The notes beneath the pieces were generated by a model. The model saw nothing but the letters and a program-made list of their open reading frames with translations. It was not told the DNA's origin and did no database searches. DNA of 17,993 nt. It comes from JAAYXU01 sp050942555 (lineage in GTDB: Bacteria; Bacillota; Clostridia; Christensenellales; UMGS416). A program made the translations under genes and the position numbers. The DNA lies in the NCBI GenBank assembly GCA_050942555.1, contig JBMNNN010000023.1, positions 1 through 17,993 on the forward strand. Reading direction: 5' to 3'. This document shows, piece by piece, positions 1 to 5,872 of the stretch (the stretch's first letter is position 1; the number at the start of each line of letters is the position of its first letter).

Positions 1-717
1 ATTGACGGCGGTGCCGTCCAGATAGAACTCAAAATGCAGATGGTCTCCCGAGGCAATCTCGCACGTCGCAGAATTGCCCACCTTGCCGATCACGTCGCCC
101 CGCTTGACGTTCTGCCCGGCCGTTACCGAGGCCTTGGCCAGCGCGCAGTACACGCTCTTCATATCGTTTTTGTGGTTGATATAGACGCACAGACCCATCA
201 ATTCGTCCTCTGCGACCTTTTCGACGACGCCGTCCAGTACCGCCCTGACGTCCGTTCCCTCGTCGGCCTGTATGTCTACGCCCAGATGGGTGGACCATTG
301 CCGCAGGGTTTCGGAGTATACGAGCGAATCGCGCGCAAACTTCAGCAGCACCTTGCCCTCAACCGGGCGGAGCATCTTGGGGATCGGAGACACGCTCTGC
401 GATCCCGTTTGCTGGGACACGGCGGTGGGAGCCGGTGTCGCTGTGACGGGCTTCAGCGTGACCTTCGGCGTCGGGGTAGACTTGACCGCGTCCAGAGGCT
501 CGTTCATGTCACTGCCCGATGGCTGATCGTCGCCGGATATGGCTGTGTGGGTGGGAGCTGGGGGTGCGACCCCGCCATTGTTCCAGGTAATCGCGTATAC
601 GATACCCACAATGCCCGCGCACAGCAGGCCCGCTGTGATTGCGCCGTACCGCTTGAAGAATCGGGCCATCATCGGTCGGCTGAAATGTTTTTTAAACCAG
701 TTGCTTATCCTTCTCAT
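1..717 (-). CDS. spoIIQ: SpoIIQ-like M23 (LytM) peptidase, C-terminus cut by window edge
   Basis: A forespore membrane protein with an M23 endopeptidase domain. In the family it bridges to SpoIIIAH of the mother cell across the septum and supports engulfment. The frame is open from the ATG at 717-715 to the window edge (239 codons, no stop seen). It shows a basic N-terminus, one membrane helix at about residues 26-44, a Pro/Thr-rich linker (about 50-110), and the LytM domain from about 115. The zinc ligands look intact: H144 and D148 in HLGVD, H226 and H228 in HLHFE. Bacillus SpoIIQ is degenerate at this site, so the protein resembles the clostridial type. A GGAGGTG ribosome-binding site lies at 729-735. 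It follows spoIID by 70 bases, as in Bacillus. Other M23 proteins look similar, but the location and size favour SpoIIQ. Confidence 0.88.
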   Translation of the reverse strand, partial: MRRISNWFKKHFSRPMMARFFKRYGAITAGLLCAGIVGIVYAITWNNGGVAPPAPTHTAISGDDQPSGSDMNEPLDAVKSTPTPKVTLKPVTATPAPTAVSQQTGSQSVSPIPKMLRPVEGKVLLKFARDSLVYSETLRQWSTHLGVDIQADEGTDVRAVLDGVVEKVAEDELMGLCVYINHKNDMKSVYCALAKASVTAGQNVKRGDVIGKVGNSATCEIASGDHLHFEFYLDGTAVN

Positions 718-740
718 ATTCGTATAGACACCTCCAGCCG

Positions 741-770
741 TAGTATGGCCGAAGGCCCGAATTCTGATAC
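741..770 (-). promoter_or_regulatory. Candidate sigma-F/sigma-G promoter of spoIIQ
   Basis: Reading the minus strand, 750-741 is GGCCATACTA, which fits the sigma-F -10 pattern GGnnAnAHTR at every fixed position and also contains the sigma-G pattern CATnMTA. A -35-like GTATC lies at 770-766, 15 bases from the sigma-F -10 and 18 from CATACTA; it matches GHATR or GYWTA in four of five positions. Transcription would start near 735, just before the spoIIQ ribosome-binding site. spoIIQ is a known sigma-F target in Bacillus. The assignment rests on motif reading only. Confidence 0.6.
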
Positions 771-787
771 CCATGTATGCGGAAGAT

Positions 788-1837
788 TCAGGAAACGTTG
801 GCGGCATCTATCGTTTCCAGGGATATGCCCGTATAGTAGTGCGTCAGTATGTCCCTGAAATCGCTGCCCGCCCGCGCCATAACGTTCGCGCCGGCCTGGC
901 TCATCCCAACCCCATGGCCATACCCCTGGCAGTCGAACACGACGCCCGAAGCGGTGAATATGATCCGGAACTGCGTAGAGGGCAGGCCCAGCGCCCTGCG
1001 CAGCTCGACAGCGGCAACGGTCCGTTTCCCCAGCTGTACCTCGCGGGCGCGGCCGCTTTCGTAGTATCTAAGTATCCGCACCGAGTCGGAAAGACTGCCG
1101 CCCGGAAGCGCAATATCGAAATAGCGTTTGATTTTCTCCCGGAAATCCTCCGGCGAATAGGATACCTGCTGCCTGAAGTTCCTTTCCTGCTCCTCTCCCT
1201 CGCTGGGTACGCTGCGCAGGTACGGAAGAGACTCGGAAAAGACGTTCTCGACGTCCTCGGTGCGCCCCCCGCTGACCGCATGGTAAAAAACCTCGATCGG
1301 CTCGCCCTCGTATGTCATGATGATGCCGGCCGTCGAGGCAACCGCCTCGGTGACGCGGCCCCACCAGAAGTCATACTCGCTCCCCCATTTATCGCGGCAT
1401 GCCGTCTCGCTGTCGAATGCCTGGCAGTGGTCGGCGCTGGTGCACATGTCCGAGCCCGCAGCGCAGCTCCTGGAGCCTCTGACGAGCGCTTCGGCCGCCA
1501 GGGTGCGCGCCGCGACCGCCTGCGCCTTCAAGGCTTCCATCTCATAGGACGCCGGCATTTCGGCGGCCACCACACGGCATACATAGGTTTCCAGTTCCAT
1601 CGGGACGATCCGGTTTCGTTCGTGATCAAAGACGCGGACCGTGACCGGACTCTCCACCGTCATGACAGGAGGCGCCGCGCTCCCCTGCGATATGTCCGCG
1701 CCGGGTTGCTCGCGGCCACACAGCACGATTCCCCATACGAGGAAAAGCAATATAAGGCCCAATAACAGACAGTTTAAAAAAAGCGTCCCGCGCTGCCGTC
1801 TGCGCAGTCTGAAACGAACCCGGCTATGATGTGCCAT
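788..1837 (-). CDS. spoIID: Stage II sporulation protein D, engulfment lytic transglycosylase
   Basis: SpoIID is a mother-cell membrane enzyme that cuts glycan strands stripped of stem peptides, working with SpoIIP and SpoIIM during engulfment. The 349-residue protein has a basic N-terminus and one membrane helix at about 19-41. The SpoIID domain follows: ELETYVCRVVAAEMP holds the expected catalytic glutamate (E93), and KAQAVAARTLA is typical. C132, H137 and C138 resemble the zinc-binding residues of clostridial SpoIID. FYHAVSGGRTE (184-194) and YGHGVGMSQ (306-314) are family signatures. The start at 1837 has a GGAGG site ten bases upstream. It lies 73 bases after murA and 70 before spoIIQ, the order known from Bacillus. 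Identification is firm. Confidence 0.96.
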   Translation of the reverse strand: MAHHSRVRFRLRRRQRGTLFLNCLLLGLILLFLVWGIVLCGREQPGADISQGSAAPPVMTVESPVTVRVFDHERNRIVPMELETYVCRVVAAEMPASYEMEALKAQAVAARTLAAEALVRGSRSCAAGSDMCTSADHCQAFDSETACRDKWGSEYDFWWGRVTEAVASTAGIIMTYEGEPIEVFYHAVSGGRTEDVENVFSESLPYLRSVPSEGEEQERNFRQQVSYSPEDFREKIKRYFDIALPGGSLSDSVRILRYYESGRAREVQLGKRTVAAVELRRALGLPSTQFRIIFTASGVVFDCQGYGHGVGMSQAGANVMARAGSDFRDILTHYYTGISLETIDAANVS

Positions 1838-1869
1838 ATGGGGGATTCCTCCGCGAGCGGGATCCCTTC

Positions 1870-1901
1870 ACTATATGCAGCCCGCCGCAGATCCATGTCA
1901 A
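1870..1901 (-). promoter_or_regulatory. Weak candidate promoter between murA and spoIID
   Basis: On the minus strand a TTGACA at 1901-1896 is followed 18 bases on by CATATAGT (1877-1870). CATATAGT resembles the sigma-E -10 consensus CATACA-T, which would suit spoIID, a sigma-E gene in Bacillus. No good sigma-E -35 element sits at the required distance, and the sigma-A reading has long spacing. It is recorded as a possible separate sporulation promoter inside the operon. Confidence 0.3.
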
Positions 1902-1910
1902 CCCGGGGCG

Positions 1911-3161
1911 CTAAACCTCGCGGATCTTGGCGCCCAACCCCATAAACTTCGCGGTAATCCCCTCGTATCCCCTGCCGATGTGCATGGCGCCGGTGATCTG
2001 GCTGACGCCCTCAGCGCTCATCGCCGCGATCACGAGCGCCGCGCCCGCGCGCAGGTCGGGCGCTTCCACAGGCGCGCTGAACAGCTGGTCCACGCCCTTG
2101 ACGAACGCGCTGCGGCCCTTGACCTTGATCTGCGCGCCCATGCGGTTGAGCTCGGGTACATGAAGAAACCGGTTCTCAAAGACCGTCTCGGTTATGACGC
2201 TGTGTCCGGCGCTTACGGCGTTCATCACCATGATCGGCGCCTGCAGATCGGTAGGAAATCCGGGCCAGGGCATCGTGTGGATGTCCACGGCGCGGGTCCC
2301 CTCCCTGGCGCACACGCGGACGCTGTCGGAGTGCTCCTCGACGAGTGCCCCGGCTTCCCGGAGCTTGGCCATGACTGGCCGCAGGTGCAGCGGCTGTACG
2401 CCGCGTACCGTGACGTCCCCGCGCGTCGTGGCGGCCGCCAGCATGAACGTGCCCGCCTCGATACGGTCGGCGATCGGCTGCCATGTCGTCCCGTGAAGGG
2501 CGCGGACGCCGACGATGCGGATGGTATCGCTGCCCGCTCCGCTCACCCTGCCTCCCATCGCGTTGATCATGCCCGCCAGATCCACGATCTCAGGCTCCTT
2601 GGCGGCATTGATGATGATCGTCTCGCCGCGCGCCAACGACGCGGCCATCATGATGTTCTCGGTGCCTCCCACGCTGGGGAAGTCCAGGTAGATGACATTG
2701 CCCGTTAGCTTTTCGCAGCTTGCCTCGATAAGTCCATGGCGGCAGTTTATCTGTGCGCCCAACGCCATCAGGCCCTTGAGATGCAGGTCCACCGGGCGCT
2801 CCCCTATCTCGCAGCCTCCGGGAAACGATACGCAGGCCCGCCTGAACCGCGCCACCAAAGGCCCCAGCACCAGAAAGGACGCGCGCATCGCCCGGGTCGA
2901 CGCCTGATCGGTCTCGGGATGGCAGTGGTCCCCGCATGTGAGCGTCATCGTTTCTTTTTCCCAGCGTATGCGCTGCCCGGTGCTCTCCAGCAGCATCACC
3001 ATTTTCCGGACATCCGATAAATCGGGCACCGGGCGCAGCGTTACGCTCTCCTGCGTCAGCAGCGTGGCCGCCATCAGCGGAAGCACGCTGTTCTTGGACG
3101 GAGAGATGTTCACGGCGCCCTCGAGCGGCACGCCGCCCTCCACGATCATCATGTCCTTCAT
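1911..3161 (-). CDS. murA: UDP-N-acetylglucosamine 1-carboxyvinyltransferase (MurA)
   Basis: MurA transfers enolpyruvate from phosphoenolpyruvate to UDP-GlcNAc, the first committed step of peptidoglycan synthesis, in the cytoplasm. The start chosen is ATG at 3161-3159, giving 416 residues, the usual length; an upstream in-frame ATG at 3230 would run 69 bases into the preceding gene. The ribosome-binding sequence AAGGATGG sits inside the last codons of that gene, whose stop is one base before this ATG, which suggests translational coupling. Seen motifs: SPSKNSVLP near the N-terminus (K23, N24 of the substrate site) and PGGCEIGERPVDLH with the catalytic cysteine C117, the residue alkylated by fosfomycin. 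The position before spoIID matches the murAA-spoIID order of Bacillus. Confidence 0.97.
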   Translation of the reverse strand: MKDMMIVEGGVPLEGAVNISPSKNSVLPLMAATLLTQESVTLRPVPDLSDVRKMVMLLESTGQRIRWEKETMTLTCGDHCHPETDQASTRAMRASFLVLGPLVARFRRACVSFPGGCEIGERPVDLHLKGLMALGAQINCRHGLIEASCEKLTGNVIYLDFPSVGGTENIMMAASLARGETIIINAAKEPEIVDLAGMINAMGGRVSGAGSDTIRIVGVRALHGTTWQPIADRIEAGTFMLAAATTRGDVTVRGVQPLHLRPVMAKLREAGALVEEHSDSVRVCAREGTRAVDIHTMPWPGFPTDLQAPIMVMNAVSAGHSVITETVFENRFLHVPELNRMGAQIKVKGRSAFVKGVDQLFSAPVEAPDLRAGAALVIAAMSAEGVSQITGAMHIGRGYEGITAKFMGLGAKIREV

Positions 3162-3162
3162 A

Positions 3163-3561
3163 TTACCATCCTTCGGTGGGTAGCGACGGATTTCCCAGCG
3201 TGAGTACGGTCGCGTCCAGCCGGCTATCATATCGAATCATCCCCTGTAAATTAAACGCGGCGCCCGGGAGCGGAGCGCCGCAGTCAGGCGACAGCCCCGA
3301 GGCGATCCGCAGCCGCCCGTCGTCCCACTCGTAGGCAACCGGAGCGTTATATGCGTCAAATGCGCGCCGGAGCCACAGGTCCATCGCGGCGTCGGACAGC
3401 GCTCCCTGACAGCAGACCCGGACGACACTGCATACGCGGCCGTCCCGGCCCGTCTCCCGAACAGGCTGCGAAAGGCGCAAACGAGGACAGGAGGGCAGTA
3501 TGCCCGCCATCGCAAACATGCACAATAAAACCATGCCGGTAATCTTTGCGATCCTGGCCAT
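3163..3561 (-). CDS. YwmB-like secreted protein (small, weakly conserved)
   Basis: A 132-residue protein with a hydrophobic N-terminal segment at about residues 7-24, consistent with a signal peptide or membrane anchor; the LPSC at the end is a poor lipobox. The C-terminus contains NLQGMIRYDSRLDATVLTLGNP, close in pattern to the end of YwmB-family proteins (TATA-box-binding-like fold, unknown function), and ywmB sits directly upstream of murA-spoIID in Bacillus. It is shorter than Bacillus YwmB, so part of the fold may be missing or diverged. An AGAGGTG site at 3567-3573 supports the ATG at 3561. It overlaps nothing and ends one base before murA. The 219 bases upstream (3562-3780) show no convincing promoter, only short palindromes (ACTGG-TAT-CCAGT at 3633-3645; CAAATATTTG at 3740-3749). 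Family assignment is an inference from position and the C-terminal motif. Confidence 0.6.
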   Translation of the reverse strand: MARIAKITGMVLLCMFAMAGILPSCPRLRLSQPVRETGRDGRVCSVVRVCCQGALSDAAMDLWLRRAFDAYNAPVAYEWDDGRLRIASGLSPDCGAPLPGAAFNLQGMIRYDSRLDATVLTLGNPSLPTEGW

Positions 3562-3780
3562 CGTTTCACCTCTCGTCGCGCTTTTGTTCTAGTATTTCCT
3601 TGGCTCCGTTTGATATACGCGGACACATATGGACTGGTATCCAGTAAACTGGTGCTGGCGGGATGGATGATTCCCCGCAACCAGAGTAGAATATGCCAGC
3701 GATAAAGCGATTGTTCCAGATTCTTTTCCCTTTATGCTCCAAATATTTGAAAACCAAATTACGGGATCCGCTTGCTCCCA

Positions 3781-3808
3781 ATAAAAAGAGCGGCCGCACA
3801 GGCCGCTC
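3781..3808 (-). terminator. Rho-independent terminator of the symporter gene
   Basis: On the minus strand an 8-bp perfect stem GAGCGGCC/GGCCGCTC (3808-3801 with 3795-3788) with a 5-base loop is followed by TTTTTAT. It lies 23 bases after the symporter stop codon. Confidence 0.9.
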
Positions 3809-3831
3809 CATTCGCGTTCGCTTCCTTCCTG

Positions 3832-5304
3832 TCAGGACGCCTCCTCGAATACCGGCTTTACGGTTGCGGCCGGAAGGGGCTTTGTCACAAGGCTTACGAG
3901 CGACGTGACGACCAGCGAGGCCGCCATCGCGAAGCATCCCGCCATCGGCGCGCCCATTTCCGGGATAAAAAGGTTGAGCGCGATCGACGTTCCCAGCCCC
4001 GCCAGCATGCCCGCCCACGCGCCGGCGCGGGTCGCCCGCTTCATATACAGGCCCCACAGGAAGGGCCCCAGAAACGCGCCCGATATCGTGCCCCACGAAA
4101 GCGACATGAGCGTAACGATGGTGCTGAGCTTGCAGACCGCCAGCACGACCGACAGCACGACAAACACCGCGCACAGTATGCGCATGAGCGCATGGACCTT
4201 CTTCTCGCTCATCCCGGGCATGATGATGCCGCTTACAAGGTCCATGCTGATGGCCGAGCTCGAAACCAGCACCAGCGAAGACAGCGTCGACATGCTGGCC
4301 GACAGCACCAGCACCACGATGATGCCAATGAGCGCATCGACATTGTTGAGCGCTGTCGCCAGTACCTGCGGCATGATCATATCGAAGTTGGCCGCTCCGG
4401 TCGCTGGGTCCACGGGAACGTCGCTGAGGAAGAGCCGCCCGAACACGCCGATAAAGTACGCGCCGCCCGCTACGACGATCGCAAACAGCGTCGATATCAC
4501 AGTGCCGCGGCGGATGGCCTGCTCATTGCGGATCGCGTAGAACTTGTGCAGCATCTGCGGTAGGCCCCAGCTACCAAGGCTCGTAAGGAACACAAGCGAC
4601 AGGAGCTGCGCCCATCCGGGCGGGCCTGCGGCCGAAACCAGTTTCCCATCAATCTGCGCCAGGCGGGCAAGCCCCTCCGACAGTCCTCCGACCTCGGGGC
4701 TGCGCAGCACGAAGAAAACGACCATTCCGATGCCTGCGAGCATGATGATGCCCTGCACGAAGTCGGATATCGCGGTGGCCAGATAGCCGCCAAGCACCAG
4801 GTACAGGCCGGTAAGAATCGCCATGCCCAGTATGCAGTACAGGAACGGGATATTGAAGACTTCCTCAAACAGATAGCTGAGGCCCTGGTATACCGATGCA
4901 GAGTAGGGCACCAGAAACACGAATATGATGATGGCCGATAAAATTTTAAGTCCGCGGCTGTCGTACCGCTTCTCGAAGAAATCGGGCATGGTCGCGACAT
5001 TCAGGCGATAGGTAATCATCCTTGTCCGCTTGCCCAGTACCCGCCAGGCCAGCAGGCTCCCGATCAGCGCGTTTGCTATGCCGATCCATGCCGCTGCTAG
5101 GCCGAATTCCCAGCCTATTTTCCCGGCGTATCCGATAAATATGACCGCCGAGAAATAGGACGTGCCGTAGGCGAAGGCGCTCATCCACGCCCCCATGTTG
5201 CGCCCGTTCAGAAAGAAATCGTCGAGTGTCTTGTTGCGTCTGGCTGTGTACAGCGCGATTGCGACGAGCATAGCGGTATAAACCGCCAATAAGAGGTACT
5301 TCAT
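3832..5304 (-). CDS. Sodium:solute symporter family (SSS) transporter
   Basis: A 490-residue integral membrane protein of the SSS/SLC5 family, which moves small solutes (sugars, amino acids, carboxylates, vitamins) into the cell with sodium. About 13 hydrophobic segments are visible. Family features include an N-terminal helix followed by DDFFLNGRNMGAW, the segment GTSYFSAVIFIGYAGKIG, and the Ser-rich stretch SASMSTLSSLVLVSSSAISMDL, which corresponds to the helix carrying the Na2-site serines. The substrate cannot be told from the sequence. It is a single-gene transcription unit with its own promoter (5378-5406) and terminator (3781-3808). GGAAGGA upstream of the ATG at 5304 is a plausible ribosome-binding site. 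Nothing around it hints at a pathway. Confidence 0.9.
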   Translation of the reverse strand: MKYLLLAVYTAMLVAIALYTARRNKTLDDFFLNGRNMGAWMSAFAYGTSYFSAVIFIGYAGKIGWEFGLAAAWIGIANALIGSLLAWRVLGKRTRMITYRLNVATMPDFFEKRYDSRGLKILSAIIIFVFLVPYSASVYQGLSYLFEEVFNIPFLYCILGMAILTGLYLVLGGYLATAISDFVQGIIMLAGIGMVVFFVLRSPEVGGLSEGLARLAQIDGKLVSAAGPPGWAQLLSLVFLTSLGSWGLPQMLHKFYAIRNEQAIRRGTVISTLFAIVVAGGAYFIGVFGRLFLSDVPVDPATGAANFDMIMPQVLATALNNVDALIGIIVVLVLSASMSTLSSLVLVSSSAISMDLVSGIIMPGMSEKKVHALMRILCAVFVVLSVVLAVCKLSTIVTLMSLSWGTISGAFLGPFLWGLYMKRATRAGAWAGMLAGLGTSIALNLFIPEMGAPMAGCFAMAASLVVTSLVSLVTKPLPAATVKPVFEEAS

Positions 5305-5353
5305 GGTTTCTTCCGTCCTTCCATTCTACAAATTTGACCGAATATTGCTCCGA

Positions 5354-5382
5354 ATAATACCGTACTTCAACATCGGTATTAT
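5354..5382. promoter_or_regulatory. Operator candidate: 9-bp perfect palindrome arms over the symporter -10
   Basis: ATAATACCG (5354-5362) and CGGTATTAT (5374-5382) are perfect inverted repeats separated by 11 bases. The right arm covers most of the -10 box of the symporter promoter and the left arm lies just downstream of the expected start point. This is where a dimeric repressor would block transcription. The binding factor is unknown. Confidence 0.5.
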
Positions 5383-5406
5383 AGTAAAACCCGGCCAGGA
5401 ATTCAA
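5378..5406 (-). promoter_or_regulatory. Sigma-A promoter of the symporter gene
   Basis: On the minus strand, -35 TTGAAT (5406-5401), a 17-base spacer, and a perfect -10 TATAAT (5383-5378). Expected start near 5371, giving a leader of about 65 bases before the ATG at 5304. Confidence 0.75.
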
Positions 5407-5549
5407 GGGTTTTTTCGCGTTTGTGTCTGTTGCTGCGGAAAACCTGCATATATACGGAAAATAGGAACCGCTCCGCTGTGCATCAGCCTGCGCGGCCGCT
5501 CCCCGACCGGACGGACTGCAACATCTCCTCCGGTATCTTTCGCACATTG

Positions 5550-5603
5550 CTAACAAACAGCTAATATCCCATTCACGAAACGTTCACATGCTTCCTGTAT
5601 ACT
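5550..5603 (+). promoter_or_regulatory. Pho-box-like promoter: four 11-bp-spaced hexamers and a -10
   Basis: Four hexamers occur at exact 11-base intervals: CTAACA (5550-5555), CTAATA (5561-5566), TTCACG (5572-5577) and TTCACA (5583-5588). Each is followed by five bases, except the last, which is followed by nine bases and then TATACT (5598-5603). This is the arrangement of PhoP-dependent promoters in Gram-positive bacteria (repeats of TT[ACT]ACA about 5 bases apart, ending just upstream of the -10). Together the hexamers match that consensus at 20 of 24 positions. No ordinary -35 is present, as expected for an activated promoter. Transcription would start near 5610 on the plus strand. Confidence 0.5.
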
Positions 5604-5637
5604 TATCTTGCAGGCAAGCAGTGCAGGCTTTTTTCAT
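5584..5637 (-). CDS. Possible 17-codon mini-ORF (alternative to the small RNA)
   Basis: On the minus strand an ATG at 5637-5635 opens a frame of 17 codons (MKKACTACLQDKYTGSM) ending in TGA at 5586-5584. It is preceded by two tandem copies of TAAGGAGG (5657-5642), the nearer ending four bases before the ATG. The ribosome-binding sequences are very strong, but there is no clear -35, no minus-strand terminator, and the frame overlaps the Pho-box-like promoter of the opposite strand. It could be a real microprotein or leader peptide, or simply the complement of anti-Shine-Dalgarno sequence in a small RNA. Confidence 0.22.
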   Translation of the reverse strand: MKKACTACLQDKYTGSM

Positions 5638-5687
5638 CGGTCCTCCTTACCTCCTTATTTACAAATCCGCCGCAAGGCGGTTTTTTT
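5610..5687 (+). ncRNA. Candidate small regulatory RNA with tandem anti-Shine-Dalgarno motif
   Basis: A transcript of about 78 bases is predicted from the Pho-box-like promoter to a canonical terminator. It has no start codon with a ribosome-binding site on its own strand. Its middle is pyrimidine-rich and unpaired by eye, with a perfect tandem repeat CCTCCTTA-CCTCCTTA at 5642-5657, complementary to ribosome-binding sites of the AAGGAGG type. This is the layout of base-pairing small RNAs with C-rich seed regions. The 5' part (5610-5628) carries two GCAGGC copies and could form a weak hairpin. Boundaries are estimates. Confidence 0.45.
5667..5687 (+). terminator. Rho-independent terminator of the candidate small RNA
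   Basis: Perfect stem CCGCC/GGCGG (5667-5671, 5676-5680) with a GCAA tetraloop, followed by seven T residues (5681-5687). It reads to the plus strand; on the minus strand no T-run follows. No protein gene lies upstream on the plus strand, so a short RNA is the natural client. Confidence 0.85.
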
Positions 5688-5803
5688 ATAAAGCAGGCGC
5701 GCAAAGCGCGCAGAGCTGGCGCGGAGCGTGCAAATCATCGTGATTGCTGTGCCAACATCGACAAAAACCATGTTTTTTTCCGAATGCCACGCGCGGATAT
5801 TCA

Positions 5804-5812
5804 TGTTATAAT
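5804..5812 (+). promoter_or_regulatory. Extended -10 promoter of the MFS gene
   Basis: TGTTATAAT at 5804-5812 is an extended -10 (TGn plus TATAAT). No good -35 lies 16-18 bases upstream, which is common for extended -10 promoters. The expected start is near 5819, within the first of two direct repeats. Confidence 0.6.
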
Positions 5813-5846
5813 AGAGTCTATAGGCTTTTTAATAAGAGTCTATAGG
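5813..5846 (+). repeat. Tandem 12-bp direct repeats downstream of the MFS -10
   Basis: AGAGTCTATAGG occurs at 5813-5824 and again at 5835-5846, exactly 22 bases apart (two helical turns), each followed by a T-rich tail. Each copy centres on the palindrome CTATAG within an imperfect dyad. The position right after the -10 suggests a repressor operator with two sites on one face of the helix. Confidence 0.55.
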
Positions 5847-5872
5847 TTTTTAGCATATTTGAGAGGTATTTT

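Larger units (their letters stand above)
5305..5872. other. Intergenic region between divergent transporter genes
   Basis: These 568 bases contain no long gene. From left to right they hold the symporter leader and operator candidate, the symporter promoter, about 140 bases with nothing recognised (5407-5549), a Pho-box-like promoter, a candidate small RNA with terminator (or a 17-codon minus-strand ORF), a GC hairpin (GCGCGC-AAA-GCGCGC, 5697-5711), and the MFS gene's promoter with direct repeats. Confidence 0.8.

Noticed and set aside
773..1765. 330-codon plus-strand frame opposite spoIID
   Set aside because: Shadow frame of a GC-rich gene with unmistakable SpoIID motifs; no ribosome-binding site and no recognisable domain.
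3566..4174. 202-codon minus-strand frame across the start of the ywmB region and the symporter end
   Set aside because: Overlaps the symporter in another frame, crosses its terminator, and shows no domain.
5697..5711. GCGCGC-AAA-GCGCGC as a terminator
   Set aside because: No T-run follows in either direction; it is probably part of GC-rich intergenic sequence.
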